DNA of 64,000 nucleotides from positions 7,564,001-7,628,000 of the forward strand of contig NZ_CP107935.1 of assembly GCF_036038375.1 (NCBI RefSeq), read 5' to 3'. The first letter of the stretch is position 1, and every line of letters starts with the position of its first letter. The position numbers and the translations under genes were made by a program. Positions 52,397 to 61,812 of the stretch are shown here, in pieces. The stretch comes from Streptomyces sp. NBC_00414. GTDB lineage: Bacteria > Actinomycetota > Actinomycetes > Streptomycetales > Streptomycetaceae. Under the pieces are notes generated by a model. The model was not told where the DNA came from. It worked only from the letters and a program-made list of their open reading frames with translations, and did no database searches.

Positions 52397-54448
52397 TCAG
52401 CCCGCCTTGGGCGCCGGTACCTTCGCCGCGAACTGCCCGGCCTGCAGCCCGTACAGCTCGGCGTAGACGCCGCCCGTGGAGAGCAGCTCGTCCGGAGTGC
52501 CGGACTCCACGAGACGGCCCTGGTCGAGGACATGCACCAGATCGGCGTGGCGCACCGACGCCAGCCGGTGCGTGATGAGGATGACCGTCTGACCGGTACC
52601 CGCCAGGGCCCGGATCTTCTCGAAGACCTCCAGTTCGGCGCGCGCGTCGAGGGCCGCCGTCGGCTCGTCCACGACCAGGATCGCGCCCCGCCGGTACGCC
52701 GCCCGTGCGATGCCGAGCCGCTGCCACTGGCCGCCCGACAGCTCGTGGCCGCCGCTGAACATCCTGGCCAGCAGCGTGTCGAGGCCCCGCGGCAGGTCCG
52801 CCACCACGTCCTCCGCGCCGGCCTCCGTGACGGACCTGTCCAGCCGTTCGTCGGTGAGCGGCGCCGAGGCCCGGCCGATCGCGACGTTCACCCGGGCCGT
52901 GAACGGCCACCGTTTGAAGTCCTGCGCCACCATCGCGATCCGCTCCGCGAGCTGATGCCGGTCGGCGGTCGCCGCGTCCACGTCGTCCCACAGGATCCGG
53001 CCGCGCTGGGGCGCGTACAGGCCGGAAAGCAGTTTGACCAGGGTGGTCTTGCCGGAACCGTTCTCCCCGACGAGTGCCACGATCTTGCCGAGCGGCACGC
53101 TGAGCGTCAGGTCCGACAGAGCGGGCCGGGCCGCGCTGCCCGGGTAGGTGAACGTGACGTTCTCGAAGCGGATCTCGCTCGGCCGTTCGGGCAGCGCCGC
53201 GCCGCCGAGCGGGATCGTGCGCTCGGCCGCCTCGACGTACAGGCGTTGCAGATCGCCGACGAACAGGGCTTCCTCATGGAGGGTGTTGACCTCCAGGACG
53301 AGCGTGTCGAGGTTCGCGGAACCGGTACGGATCGCGATGACCGCCGTGCCCGCCACGGACAGCGCCATCGCCCCGGCCAGCAGCAGCCCGCCGAGCGTCG
53401 TGTACGTCGCCACGGTGGCGAGGCCCGTCCAGGCGGCCGCGATCAGACCGGTCCGGGCCTCCAGGCGGGCGAGGCGGGCCTGTTCGGCCTCGGCGGCCTC
53501 CGACATCGAACGGAAGTGCCGCAGCAGGAACGGGCCGATGCCGTGGACGCGGATCTCCGGCGCGGCGGCGGGCTCGGTGAGGAGGTTGCCGATCAGCCGG
53601 CCGGCCCGGGCGTGCTGCACCCAGGCGTGCCACGACGCGTAACGGCGCCGGGCGATGGTCAGCGCGCTCCAGGCGCTCGGCAGCGTCATCGTCATCAGCA
53701 GGGGCAGCAGTGCCGGATGCAGGACCGTGAGGACACCGGCCGCCGCGATCAGCGAGATCATCGCGTTCACCACGCGGGTGGCGATCCCGATCATGCGTCG
53801 GGCGGACGAGGCACCGTACTGCGCGGTGTCCAGCAGCTTGTGGAACGCCTCGTCCTCGATCGCCGACAGTTCGACCGTCGCGGCCCGTTCCAGATACAGC
53901 TCCGTCGCGACGCGCTCCACCTTCGGTTCGAGCCGGCCGGTGGCGTACGTCGAGGCGCCCCGCAGCAGTGCGGCGAGCAGCGTCACCACGGCGACCGTGA
54001 CCAGCGCGGGTGCCGCGTCCCGCAGCCGGTCCTCGACCGGGCCGCTCGCCATCAGGCGGCCCAGGACGCTGTTGACCGCCAGCAGACTCACCGCCTGAGC
54101 CAGACCGCGGCCCACCTCCGCGCCCAGGACGGTTCCGGCGGCCCGGCGGTCCGCCTGCCGGGCCAGCCGGAAGCTGGACGCGAGCAGGGCGGGCAGCCGC
54201 GTCACCATGGCGCGGAAGTTCAGCTCCATGAACGCGTCGGAGTGCTGCGACCAGCCCATGTCGTAGCGCAGCGGACCGCCGAACAGCAGCCGCTCGGACT
54301 CGGAGGGCTCGGGCCCCTCCGCACCGGGTTTCCGGTCGCCGGATCCCGCGGGCGGCTCTTTCGGCGCGGACCCCGAGGAGCCGCCCCCGGGCGCGGCCCC
54401 CGCCGACGTGGTCCTCTTCGGCGATCCCGCCGGCTCAGCAGACCCCAC
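52397..54448 (-). CDS. ABC transporter, fused permease and ATPase
   Basis: A 683-residue half-transporter. After a Gly/Pro-rich leader come about five to six transmembrane helices (roughly residues 130-390). The ATPase follows, with Walker A IVALVGENGSGKTTLVKLLS, Q-loop MVAQDFKRWPFTARVNVAIG, signature ELSGGQWQRLGIARA, Walker B AILVVDEPTAALDA and switch His in ILITHRLASVRHAD. The LGKIVALVGENG style resembles exporters of lipids, peptides or siderophores. No lanthipeptide or siderophore genes are adjacent, so the cargo is unknown. The GTG at 54448 was chosen for a GGGGAGG site six bases upstream. Confidence 0.9.
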   Translation of the reverse strand: MGSAEPAGSPKRTTSAGAAPGGGSSGSAPKEPPAGSGDRKPGAEGPEPSESERLLFGGPLRYDMGWSQHSDAFMELNFRAMVTRLPALLASSFRLARQADRRAAGTVLGAEVGRGLAQAVSLLAVNSVLGRLMASGPVEDRLRDAAPALVTVAVVTLLAALLRGASTYATGRLEPKVERVATELYLERAATVELSAIEDEAFHKLLDTAQYGASSARRMIGIATRVVNAMISLIAAAGVLTVLHPALLPLLMTMTLPSAWSALTIARRRYASWHAWVQHARAGRLIGNLLTEPAAAPEIRVHGIGPFLLRHFRSMSEAAEAEQARLARLEARTGLIAAAWTGLATVATYTTLGGLLLAGAMALSVAGTAVIAIRTGSANLDTLVLEVNTLHEEALFVGDLQRLYVEAAERTIPLGGAALPERPSEIRFENVTFTYPGSAARPALSDLTLSVPLGKIVALVGENGSGKTTLVKLLSGLYAPQRGRILWDDVDAATADRHQLAERIAMVAQDFKRWPFTARVNVAIGRASAPLTDERLDRSVTEAGAEDVVADLPRGLDTLLARMFSGGHELSGGQWQRLGIARAAYRRGAILVVDEPTAALDARAELEVFEKIRALAGTGQTVILITHRLASVRHADLVHVLDQGRLVESGTPDELLSTGGVYAELYGLQAGQFAAKVPAPKAG

Positions 54449-54661
54449 CGATGACCTCCCCGATCGTGGTCGAACGGCCACTATCGCGGTGTCGGGCGCC
54501 GAGGGGCAGGGCGCGCGCCCGCTCCGGCACGGCGTAAGCGGAGCACGCCCGGGCGCTTGTGGCCGCGCGCTGTGCCATGCCCGGGAACGCGTGCTTCCAC
54601 GCACCGGGGGCCGGGGGAGTACTGCGACGGACGTACGCCTCGGACGCGATGCGACCCACCC

Positions 54662-54740
54662 CGTACGGCTCAGGCGAGGTAGAACCCGGAGGCCATGGGT
54701 CTCAGGCGTCGTACGGCTCGGGTGTCGTACGGCTCAGGCG
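54662..54740. repeat. Interspersed copies of CGTACGGCTCAGGCG
   Basis: The 15-base unit occurs exactly at 54662-54676 and 54726-54740. A variant (CGTACGGCTCGGGTG) starts at 54710, adjoining the last copy. The repeats overlap the 3' end of the hypothetical gene at 54734-55186. Confidence 0.7.
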
Positions 54741-55186
54741 CTTATCGGCCGGGACCAGGCGGGCGGCGTCCCGGTCACCCGGCACAGGGCCAGGTAGAGG
54801 GGGATCGGCGGCGTGTACGGCAGCTTGCCGTCCGGCGTGTGGATCAGCCCGGGAAGACTGGGCGAGGCGGGAACGAGCGCTCCCGTGGCGTAGTGCGCCG
54901 GCGAGGGCCACTCGAGGGCGACGTCGGAGTCGGAGGGCACGAGCCACCACCAGTGCGTGCTGTCGGCGTACACACAGCCGACGCGCGGCAGCCGAGGCAT
55001 CAGCAGCGGGCCCAGTCTCGCGGGCATCGCCACCGCGTCGCAGCCCAGCGGGGCCTGCATGCCCTCCGGCACGGTCAGCCGCCGTGACGCGCCCTGGCCC
55101 GATGCCGTACGCCCGCGTTCCATGCGGACCAGCGTGTCCAGGCTCAGCACCCTTGGCGCACCGGCCGAGGTCGCCCTCACACCCAT
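54734..55186 (-). CDS. Hypothetical protein, conserved in Streptomyces
   Basis: A 150-residue protein of unknown function. It contains PEGMQAPLGCDAVAMPARLG, LPRVGCVYADSTHWWWLVPS, WPSPAHYATGALVP and HTPDGKLPYTPPIPLYLALC. The aromatic cluster THWWW and the tidy codon pattern support a real gene. I recall similar proteins near HATPase/XRE sets in Streptomyces, as here. The ATG at 55186 is preceded by GGGGGCTGA. Confidence 0.75.
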   Translation of the reverse strand: MGVRATSAGAPRVLSLDTLVRMERGRTASGQGASRRLTVPEGMQAPLGCDAVAMPARLGPLLMPRLPRVGCVYADSTHWWWLVPSDSDVALEWPSPAHYATGALVPASPSLPGLIHTPDGKLPYTPPIPLYLALCRVTGTPPAWSRPISA

Positions 55187-55271
55187 TCAGCCCCCGCTCG
55201 TGTTCCCAATGTCTTGGATCCCGCTCGGCACTTCCAGCCGCTGGAAGATCGAGCGACTGTAACGATTCAGG

Positions 55272-55898
55272 TCAAAACCATTCGTTCCCGGCCGGGGGAG
55301 GGTGTATCCCCGTCGGCGAGGAGCCGGCTGGGGCCGGCCGGCTCCTCGCACTCCAGCCCAGGTCAGACCGCGGCTCGACGCCGTTGTTCGCCGTCCGCGG
55401 CAGTTCCGCCCAGACCAGCAGTCCGGGACCGGTTTCCTGGGCGCCCCAGGCAGTGCACATCGCCGCGACGAGAAGCAGTCCCCTCCCGTGCTCCTCTTCG
55501 GGACGCTGTGGCGACGGGTGGGGCTCACCCGGCGCACATCCCTCGTCACGGACGGCTATCCGTACCAGGTCCGTGCCGTCGTGCAGCTCGCACACCACAT
55601 GGCGGCTCGCCGTGTGCACGATGGCGTTGGTGACCAGTTCGGAGACGACGAGCTCTGCCGTGTCGCAGGTGTCCTCGCAGACCGCCCAGCCCGACAGCCG
55701 GGCTCGCGTCAGGTGCCGGGCCTGTGCTGCAGAGCCCGGATGTGCTGCCAGCTCGAAGCGGAACCGGCGCTCGGCTGCCGCGTCGGGGCGTACCCCGGCG
55801 GTGACAGTAAGACGGTCTCGGTTCACGGCTGCGGCTGTTCCTAACGGCGCGGACGGAATCACGCTTGCCACTATCTCCCCGTCGTGAACACTTGGCAA
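55272..55898 (-). CDS. ATP-binding protein, HATPase (anti-sigma-factor kinase-like)
   Basis: A 208-residue protein. The HATPase domain (about 45-170) has AELVVSELVTNAIVHTASRH (N box), RIAVRDEGCAPGEP (G1) and HGRGLLLVAAMCTAWGAQ (G2). The N-terminal 40 and C-terminal 40 residues are low complexity. Like the protein at 35018, it is divergent from an XRE/DUF397 pair. The start at 55898 is a GTG and could be a later codon. Confidence 0.85.
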   Translation of the reverse strand: MPSVHDGEIVASVIPSAPLGTAAAVNRDRLTVTAGVRPDAAAERRFRFELAAHPGSAAQARHLTRARLSGWAVCEDTCDTAELVVSELVTNAIVHTASRHVVCELHDGTDLVRIAVRDEGCAPGEPHPSPQRPEEEHGRGLLLVAAMCTAWGAQETGPGLLVWAELPRTANNGVEPRSDLGWSARSRPAPAGSSPTGIHPPPAGNEWF

Positions 55899-56049
55899 GT
55901 GTCACTCTGAAAATTGCAGAGTGCAGTGTTCTGAGCAGTATGGCCATGGCACACTGCTCGCAACAGCACGTGGCGCGGCGTCAGTTGGGTACCCGTACGG
56001 GGCCCGAACGGGCGCCGCCCCGGCTGTCTGGACAAAAGTGGAGGTGGAC

Positions 56050-56910
56050 GTGAGCGAGCCGCGGTCCGCGCCGACGGTCGGGCAGGTCGTCCTCGGACGG
56101 CGCCTGCTGGACCTGCGGGAACGCGCGGGGCTCAAGCGTGAGGAGGCGGCGCGCATTCTGCGTGTCACCGCCGCCACCGTCCGCCGTATGGAGATGGCCG
56201 AGGTAACCCTCAAGATCCCGTACCTCCAGCTCCTGCTGAAGTCGTACGGCGTCTCCGACGACGAGGCCGACGCCTTCGTCACGCTCGCCGAGGAGGCGAA
56301 CCAGCCGGGCTGGTGGCAGCGGTTCCACGACATCCTGCCGGGCTGGTTCTCGATGTACGTGAGCCTGGAGGGCGCGGCCGCCCTCATCCGTTCGTACGAA
56401 CCCCACTTCGTTCCGGGAGTGCTGCAGACCGAGGAGTACGCGCGTGGCGTCATGCATTCCGGCGCCGTCGGCCAGACCAGACCCGAGGACATCGAGCGGC
56501 ACGTGGCGCTGCGCATGCAACGCCAGGGGCTGCTGACGCGCGAGGGCGCGCCCCGGTTCTGGGCCGTGATGGACGAGACCGCCCTGCGCCGCCCGGTCGG
56601 TGGCCCCGAGGTCATGCGCGGCCAGATCGACAGACTGCTGGAAGCCACGGCACTGCCCAATGTGACCCTGCAGATCGCCCCCTTCTCCTCGGGGCCGCAC
56701 GCGGGCACGTACGGGCCGTTCGTGCTCTTCCGCTTTGCCATGCCCGAACTGCCGGACATGGTCTACAGCGAGTACCTGACCGGCGCCGTCTACCTGGACG
56801 CGCGTACCGAGGTGGCAACCCACCTCGAGGTCATGGACCGCATGGCGGCTCAGGCCGCCACGGCACATCGCACGAAGGAGATCCTGCTGGATCTCCGCAA
56901 GGAGCTGTGA
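56050..56910 (+). CDS. XRE-family regulator, Scr1/DUF5753 type
   Basis: A 286-residue regulator. The helix-turn-helix region (about 15-70) is RRLLDLRERAGLKREEAARI then LRVTAATVRRMEMAEVTLKI. The DUF5753 region has SYEPHFVPGVLQTEEYARGV, HVALRMQRQGLLTREGAPRF, VMDETALRRPVGGPEVMRGQ, LQIAPFSSGPHAGTYGPFVL and MVYSEYLTGAVYLD. The GTG at 56050 follows GGAGG at five bases. The DUF397 gene starts at the very next base after its stop. Confidence 0.92.
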   Translation: MSEPRSAPTVGQVVLGRRLLDLRERAGLKREEAARILRVTAATVRRMEMAEVTLKIPYLQLLLKSYGVSDDEADAFVTLAEEANQPGWWQRFHDILPGWFSMYVSLEGAAALIRSYEPHFVPGVLQTEEYARGVMHSGAVGQTRPEDIERHVALRMQRQGLLTREGAPRFWAVMDETALRRPVGGPEVMRGQIDRLLEATALPNVTLQIAPFSSGPHAGTYGPFVLFRFAMPELPDMVYSEYLTGAVYLDARTEVATHLEVMDRMAAQAATAHRTKEILLDLRKEL

Positions 56911-57174
56911 ATGGATCGCATCAAGTCCCGGATACGCGTCGCGCGGATCTACAACGGCATGCCCGCCAGGGAACTGGGCAGTGAAGGCTGGCACAAGCCG
57001 TGGAGCGGTGGGAACGGCGGCAACTGCCTGGAGGCGATGAAGCTCGCCGACGGCCGGATCGCGGTCCGTCAGTCGGCCGACCCGGACGGTCCGGCTCTCA
57101 TCTACACCCCCGGCGAGATGACCGCGTTCATTCAGGGTGCCAAGGCGGGGGAGGCGGACTTCCTGCTCTCCTGA
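56911..57174 (+). CDS. DUF397 protein
   Basis: An 87-residue DUF397 protein. It is longer than usual at the N-terminus (MDRIKSRIRVARIYNGMPAR), then GWHKPWSGGNGGNCLEAMKL, RIAVRQSADPDGPALIYTPG. The canonical RDSK is RQSAD here. The ATG begins directly after the TGA of the XRE gene, so translation is coupled. Confidence 0.9.
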   Translation: MDRIKSRIRVARIYNGMPARELGSEGWHKPWSGGNGGNCLEAMKLADGRIAVRQSADPDGPALIYTPGEMTAFIQGAKAGEADFLLS

Positions 57175-57203
57175 GGCAACCGGTCAGTTCCCGGCCGGTC
57201 GAT

Positions 57204-57239
57204 GCAGAACCGATTCTCCTGGCAGAACCGATTCGCCTG
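57204..57239. repeat. Two-copy 18-bp tandem repeat
   Basis: GCAGAACCGATTCTCCTG (57204-57221) is followed at once by GCAGAACCGATTCGCCTG, with one mismatch. Just downstream is a run of GATGCG/GGGCGT repeats (57243-57296). It lies between convergent DUF397 and phosphatase genes. Confidence 0.85.
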
Positions 57240-57356
57240 AGCGTGATGCGATGCGATGAGCGTGGGCGATGCGGTGGGCGTGGTGCGATGCGGCGACCGG
57301 GTATGCCGCAGACATCAGGAACGTCGCCGCAAGAACGTGCCCGCAACGCAGCTGCC

Positions 57357-58073
57357 TCAGAACCAGGACCACATGCGCCGTGGTGCGTCCACGAGCCGGC
57401 TGACCGCCACCACCGGTAGCGGCGGCTGTTCCGCCCGGCTCGGGCCGAGGCTCAGCGCGTAGTAGATCTGCTCGATGGACGGCGGTCCGACCGCGAGGTT
57501 GCGGCGGACCGCACCCGACGGGGATTCCTGCCCGGCCTGCACGAGATAGGCAGCGGCCATGGTCCCCGTACGGCCCACTCCCGCCCCGCAGTGCACGAAC
57601 ACCGGCCCCGGGGCCGCACCCACGACGCCGAGGAAGCGCCGTACCTGGTGCGGCGTCGGGGTCTGTCCGTCCCGCACGGGCAGCCGTACGACGTCCAGGC
57701 CCGCCCTGTGCGGTCCGGCGAGCCGGTCGGCGGACAGGTCCTCGGCACGCAGGTCGACCACGGTGGTGAAGCCGAGCCGGGCCAGCTCCCGATAGCCCTC
57801 GGGCGAGGGGGCGCCGCCGCGCCACAGCCCTCCGGAGGCATCCACCGGCTGGAAATGGTGGATCCCGCGCACCGGACGGGTCCCTTCGGGCGGCGGCGTC
57901 TGTTCGCGTGTCCAGTACGACAGCGCGAGGATGCCCAGCGCACCGGTGGCCCAGAGGGCGAGGTAGCAGAGGCCGAGGACGACGAGCGCGCGCAGCAGTG
58001 TCCGGCGCAGGGTGCCGCGGGAACGGGCCGCGGGCGGCACGGGACGGGGTGCGGACGGGGCGAGGACAGCCAT
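57357..58073 (-). CDS. Membrane-anchored protein-tyrosine/dual-specificity phosphatase
   Basis: A 238-residue protein. The active-site P-loop VFVHCGAGVGRTGTMAAAYL has the C-x5-R signature. The general acid may come from VVRLPVRDGQTPTPHQVRRF. One transmembrane helix near the N-terminus (LLRALVVLGLCYLALWATGA) suggests membrane anchoring, although the orientation is not clear. SIEQIYYALSLGPSR is C-terminal to the catalytic domain. The ATG is at 58073. The substrate is unknown. Confidence 0.88.
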   Translation of the reverse strand: MAVLAPSAPRPVPPAARSRGTLRRTLLRALVVLGLCYLALWATGALGILALSYWTREQTPPPEGTRPVRGIHHFQPVDASGGLWRGGAPSPEGYRELARLGFTTVVDLRAEDLSADRLAGPHRAGLDVVRLPVRDGQTPTPHQVRRFLGVVGAAPGPVFVHCGAGVGRTGTMAAAYLVQAGQESPSGAVRRNLAVGPPSIEQIYYALSLGPSRAEQPPLPVVAVSRLVDAPRRMWSWF

Positions 58074-58184
58074 GGGCGACCCGGAGGCTCGGGGACGAGG
58101 GACGCGTCGGCATCGTAACCCCGGTGGTCGGTCTCGTGACCCCGGGCGCCGTGCACGGGCGGCACCCGGTCCCGCTCCGTCGTG

Positions 58185-59090
58185 TCAGCCGTCGTCGGCG
58201 TCCGCGTCGCCGATACCGACCACCGTGAGGTGCGTACGGTCCAGACCGGTGTCCTCCAGGCAACCGCGCAGGCGCATGCGGTCGTGGTCGGTCAGCGCGG
58301 GCCGGACCACGCCGGCGAAGAGACCGTCGCCCAGCTCACCGAGGCCGGCCCGGTTCAGCGGTACGGATGTCGAGTCCCGGCAGCGTTCCCAGAGTTGGCG
58401 CGCGGCGAGCGACTGCCGCTCGGCCGTCATGTCCGTGCCGCGCATGTCGACACGCAGGAGCAGGGAGGTCGCCTCGGAGTCCTTTCCCTCCTCCTCGCGG
58501 GTCTGCGTGAGGTCGGCGAGCCCGACCACGAGCACCCCCAGCAGCGCGGCCCCGACCAGGCTCGCGGCGAGTACGCGCAGGGTACGGGCGCGGCCCCGCG
58601 GGGCGCCGGGCGGCGGCAGGTCGTCCAGGTCGGCGCCGCCGTCCGGATCGGGTGCGGCCAGGACGGAGAGGCGTCCGGCGAGCCGCCGTTCCGCCGTGGG
58701 CCGGGCTGTGGCCGACGCGATGCGCTGCACGACCCAGGCGAGCCCGGAGAGCAGCACTCCGGTGACCATCAGGACCGGTACGAAGACGTAGGTACGGCTC
58801 GTCGGCTCGTCCAGCCACCGGAACCGGTCCCCGCCCGTGCGTGCCGGTGCCTCCTTCTCCCGCAACCGCGCGAGGACGTCCTCCTGCCGCCGGTCGGCGT
58901 CGCGCACCCGCTCCTCTATCCGCGCGAGCCGCCCGAGCAGCACGATCCCGAGGAGCATCACCTCGACGACGAGCAGCAACACCCCGCACAGAATGGCCCG
59001 TTGCCACTGCCAGCGGTACAGATAGACGACGACGTACGTGCCGGCTCCCGCGGCCGCCGCACCCCCGAAGAGGTAGGCGACGCGCCTCAC
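58185..59090 (-). CDS. Membrane protein coupled to the PEP-utilising enzyme gene
   Basis: A 301-residue protein that I do not recognise. It has two helices near the start (AYLFGGAAAAGAGTYVVVYL, ILCGVLLLVVEVMLLGIVLL), a short charged coil (RIEERVRDADRRQEDVLARL), a third helix (TYVFVPVLMVTGVLLSGLAW) and a fourth (LRVLAASLVGAALLGVLVVG). A C-terminal soluble part with two Cys (RCRDSTSVPL, LRGCLEDTGL) follows. Its GTG start overlaps the stop of the PEP-utilising enzyme gene in GTGA, so the two are translationally coupled. Confidence 0.8.
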   Translation of the reverse strand: MRRVAYLFGGAAAAGAGTYVVVYLYRWQWQRAILCGVLLLVVEVMLLGIVLLGRLARIEERVRDADRRQEDVLARLREKEAPARTGGDRFRWLDEPTSRTYVFVPVLMVTGVLLSGLAWVVQRIASATARPTAERRLAGRLSVLAAPDPDGGADLDDLPPPGAPRGRARTLRVLAASLVGAALLGVLVVGLADLTQTREEEGKDSEATSLLLRVDMRGTDMTAERQSLAARQLWERCRDSTSVPLNRAGLGELGDGLFAGVVRPALTDHDRMRLRGCLEDTGLDRTHLTVVGIGDADADDG

Positions 59091-61579
59091 CGCGGGCTCC
59101 GGGTGGGTGTGGGGGCGGAGGGGTTTGGCGCGAGGTCGGGTGTGGGTGTGGGGTCGAGCGTGGGCTCCTGTGTGGATGCGGGCTCGGGTGTGAGTGCGGA
59201 TTCGGGTGCGGGTGGGTTCCCGTCCGCGGGTGCGTTCCGGTCCGTGTGTACGTCGCCGGTGGTGCCGTCGATCGTGAGGCGGGAGCCCGGTGGGAAGCGG
59301 CGTACGGCGTCCGTGGCGCCGACGACCGTGGGCAGACCGAACTCCCGGGCCAGGACGGCCAGATGGGAGAGGGGGCTGCCGGTCTGCGCGACGAGTCCCG
59401 CGAGGCCGGGCAGGAGCGGGGCGAGCGCGGGGTCGAGCGTGCGGACGACGAGTACGGGGTCCGGTGGTCGTGGGCCGGTTCCGCCCCAGGCCGTTCCCGT
59501 GGCCCGGCCGCCGGACACGCCCTGCCCTTCCCCCGTGCCTCCGCGGCCTCCGCCCGGGGTCTGCTCGGCGACGACCGCCCCGCCCTCCGCGAGCCGGAAC
59601 GCGTCCGGCAGGGGCGCCGACGCGGCCCTCGGCAGCCGTTCCCCGAAATCACCGGGCAGGAAGCCGTGTTCGAGTGCGTCGACGAGTTCCTGCCAGCGGA
59701 GCAGTCCCACTTTCGATCCGACCGGGACCTTCGATCCGACAGGGGCCTTGGATCCGAGCGGGACCTTCGATCCGACCGGGGCCTCGGATCCGAGCGAGGC
59801 TTTCGATGTGTCCGGCAGCTGCGGGACCTCTGACACATCCGGCGTGTTTCGTGGTCCGCCCGGTCCGCCCGGTCCCGCTGGTGCAGCCAGTCGGCGCGCC
59901 GCGTCCCGGACCAGGCGGACCTGGAGTTCCTGGACCCAGCGGACCCGCAGGCGCAGGGCCTCACGAGGGGGAAGGGAGGCTGCCGCCGTCCTGGCGGCGG
60001 GACCGCCGTTCGTCCCCGCGGGACTCTCCGGGAGCCTCAGATCCCGGCTCAGACTGGGCGGTACCAACGCCAGCACCACCGGTTGCGCGGCCACCACCCG
60101 GTGGTCCGGTACGCCGGGAGCGCGTGCCTCGGCGAGGACGCCGAGCGCCGTGCCCGCGGCCGTCGCCCGGGGCGCGGCCAGCAGGGCACCGGCGAGAGCC
60201 TCCTGGGCGTGCAGCGAGACCAGGACGGTTCGGGTCCAGCGCAGGGCGGCGACGAGTCCGGGGAGGGTGAGCCGGTCCGGGGGCGGTGTCTCGGCGAGCC
60301 GTCGGTCGACGTCGGCGACGAGGTCCGTCGCGAGGCCGGGCAGCGCCGAGGCCAGCCGGCCCACCCGCCACGCGGCGGCCAGCCTGCGGGCACCCGGCGT
60401 CGGATCGAGCAGCGCCAGCCAACGGTGCCGAGGCGGGGCGACGCCCAGCAGCCGCAGATCCGCCGCGGCCCGGCCGCCGACCGTCGTGACGACCGGCAGC
60501 ACACGCAGTTGCCGCCGTGGCGCGGTGCCCCCGATGTCGAGCGCGGCGGCCAGCCCCCGTGCCATGGGCGCCACCCACAAGTCCTCCTCCAGCGGCTCCA
60601 GTTGATCCGGCAGAGTCTCCGCGACCGGGCCGGGGCCGAGCAGCCGTGCCCCGCGCGGGGGCCGCGCCGCCATCGCCGTGATGGGCCGGCTCTGGAACAG
60701 CCACAGCCGCCCCGCCTCGTCGAACCCGAACTCGATGTCCTGCGGCCCGCCGAAGACCCCTCGCGCCTGTCGGGCCAGCCGGGCGAGACGGCGCAGTTCG
60801 CCGGCCCCGAGCAGCTGTTCGGCGCCCTCGGGGGCGGTGTGCGACAGGCGGCCCCGGCGGGTCAACCAGTGGTTCGTGCCGGGCTGTTCGCCGCTGACCA
60901 GCGAGTCGGGGCCGCCGCGCACCACACTGACCAGCATCCGGTCGGTCCGCCCTGTCATGGGGTCGGCGCCGAACAGCACCCCTCCCACCCGGGCCGCGAG
61001 CATGGGCTGCACCAGCACGGCCATCGGTGCGACCGTGCCGTCCGCCCGGTGGGCCGAGTCGAGCACGGTGCGTACGGCCGCACGGAAGTCCCGCCAGCCC
61101 CGCACGTCCAGCACGGACGCGAACCGACCCGCCAGGGACGACTCCTGGGTGTCCTCCTGCGGGGACGAGGACCGCACGACGAGGGGGAGGGTGCCACCGT
61201 CGGAGAGCTCCAGCCAGGCGCGACGCAGCCTTCCGGGGTCACCGCCCGTCCCCGGCAGGACGAACCCCGGAAGCACGGGCAGTCCCGCCCTCGCCGCGCG
61301 GGCGAGATGCGCGGCCTTGGAACCGGCGAGCAGGATGCGCGTGGCCTGCGGATCGCTCAGGGGGAGGGCGTCCGCGACGCCGCGTGCGCGGGGTGGATCC
61401 GTGGTGTCGTGGGCGAGGGGGCTTGAGGTGGCGCGTGCGCGGAGTGCGTCCGGGACCGGTGCTTCCCGCTCCGCGCCGACGTCGTGGTACGCGCCCAGGT
61501 CCTCCCCGTCGCCCGCACCGTCGTCGCACGCACCGCCCTCGTGCGCGCCGTCGTCGTGACGTTCGTCAACCGTCGTCAT
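59087..61579 (-). CDS. PEP-synthase / rifampin-phosphotransferase-like enzyme
   Basis: An 830-residue protein. An N-terminal low-complexity leader (1-~80) precedes an ATP-grasp PPDK_N-type domain: AGSKAAHLARAARAGLPVLP, LPLVVRSSSPQEDTQESSLA, RFASVLDVRG, and GPQDIEFGFDEAGRLWLFQS then RPI. A helical central region follows. The C-terminal phosphohistidine domain has LVAQTGSPLSHLAVLAREFG then LPTVVGATDAV, with catalytic His. No C-terminal PEP/pyruvate barrel is present. That order (ATP, middle, His) is the one of rifampin phosphotransferases, so phosphoryl transfer to a small molecule is plausible. A repeat of the unit PVGSK/VPLGSK (59710-59805) occurs in the middle. The ATG at 61579 follows GGAGG. 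Confidence 0.8.
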   Translation of the reverse strand: MTTVDERHDDGAHEGGACDDGAGDGEDLGAYHDVGAEREAPVPDALRARATSSPLAHDTTDPPRARGVADALPLSDPQATRILLAGSKAAHLARAARAGLPVLPGFVLPGTGGDPGRLRRAWLELSDGGTLPLVVRSSSPQEDTQESSLAGRFASVLDVRGWRDFRAAVRTVLDSAHRADGTVAPMAVLVQPMLAARVGGVLFGADPMTGRTDRMLVSVVRGGPDSLVSGEQPGTNHWLTRRGRLSHTAPEGAEQLLGAGELRRLARLARQARGVFGGPQDIEFGFDEAGRLWLFQSRPITAMAARPPRGARLLGPGPVAETLPDQLEPLEEDLWVAPMARGLAAALDIGGTAPRRQLRVLPVVTTVGGRAAADLRLLGVAPPRHRWLALLDPTPGARRLAAAWRVGRLASALPGLATDLVADVDRRLAETPPPDRLTLPGLVAALRWTRTVLVSLHAQEALAGALLAAPRATAAGTALGVLAEARAPGVPDHRVVAAQPVVLALVPPSLSRDLRLPESPAGTNGGPAARTAAASLPPREALRLRVRWVQELQVRLVRDAARRLAAPAGPGGPGGPRNTPDVSEVPQLPDTSKASLGSEAPVGSKVPLGSKAPVGSKVPVGSKVGLLRWQELVDALEHGFLPGDFGERLPRAASAPLPDAFRLAEGGAVVAEQTPGGGRGGTGEGQGVSGGRATGTAWGGTGPRPPDPVLVVRTLDPALAPLLPGLAGLVAQTGSPLSHLAVLAREFGLPTVVGATDAVRRFPPGSRLTIDGTTGDVHTDRNAPADGNPPAPESALTPEPASTQEPTLDPTPTPDLAPNPSAPTPTRSPR

Positions 61580-61812
61580 CGAGCACCCTCCAGGACCGAC
61601 CGCCAACAGGGGGGACGCGCGGGGGTGGCCCTGCGCCTGACGGCGGAACGAAGGGTGGGGGCGAGTTCCTGCCGGACCGACCGGATCACGGCCGCGTCAA
61701 CAACACGCCTCCTGAAGTCGATGATCCCACCGCGTGTCGCGTTGGACGCCGATCGAGGGTCGTCTTCCGGCCACCCGCCCCATCCACTTTCCGTGGCGGC
61801 GGAGGGCCACCC

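Noticed and set aside
52100..54448. Lanthipeptide (SapB-like) locus around the ABC transporter
   Set aside because: The 56-residue protein has no cysteines and no leader/core pattern, and no lanthionine synthetase gene is present.
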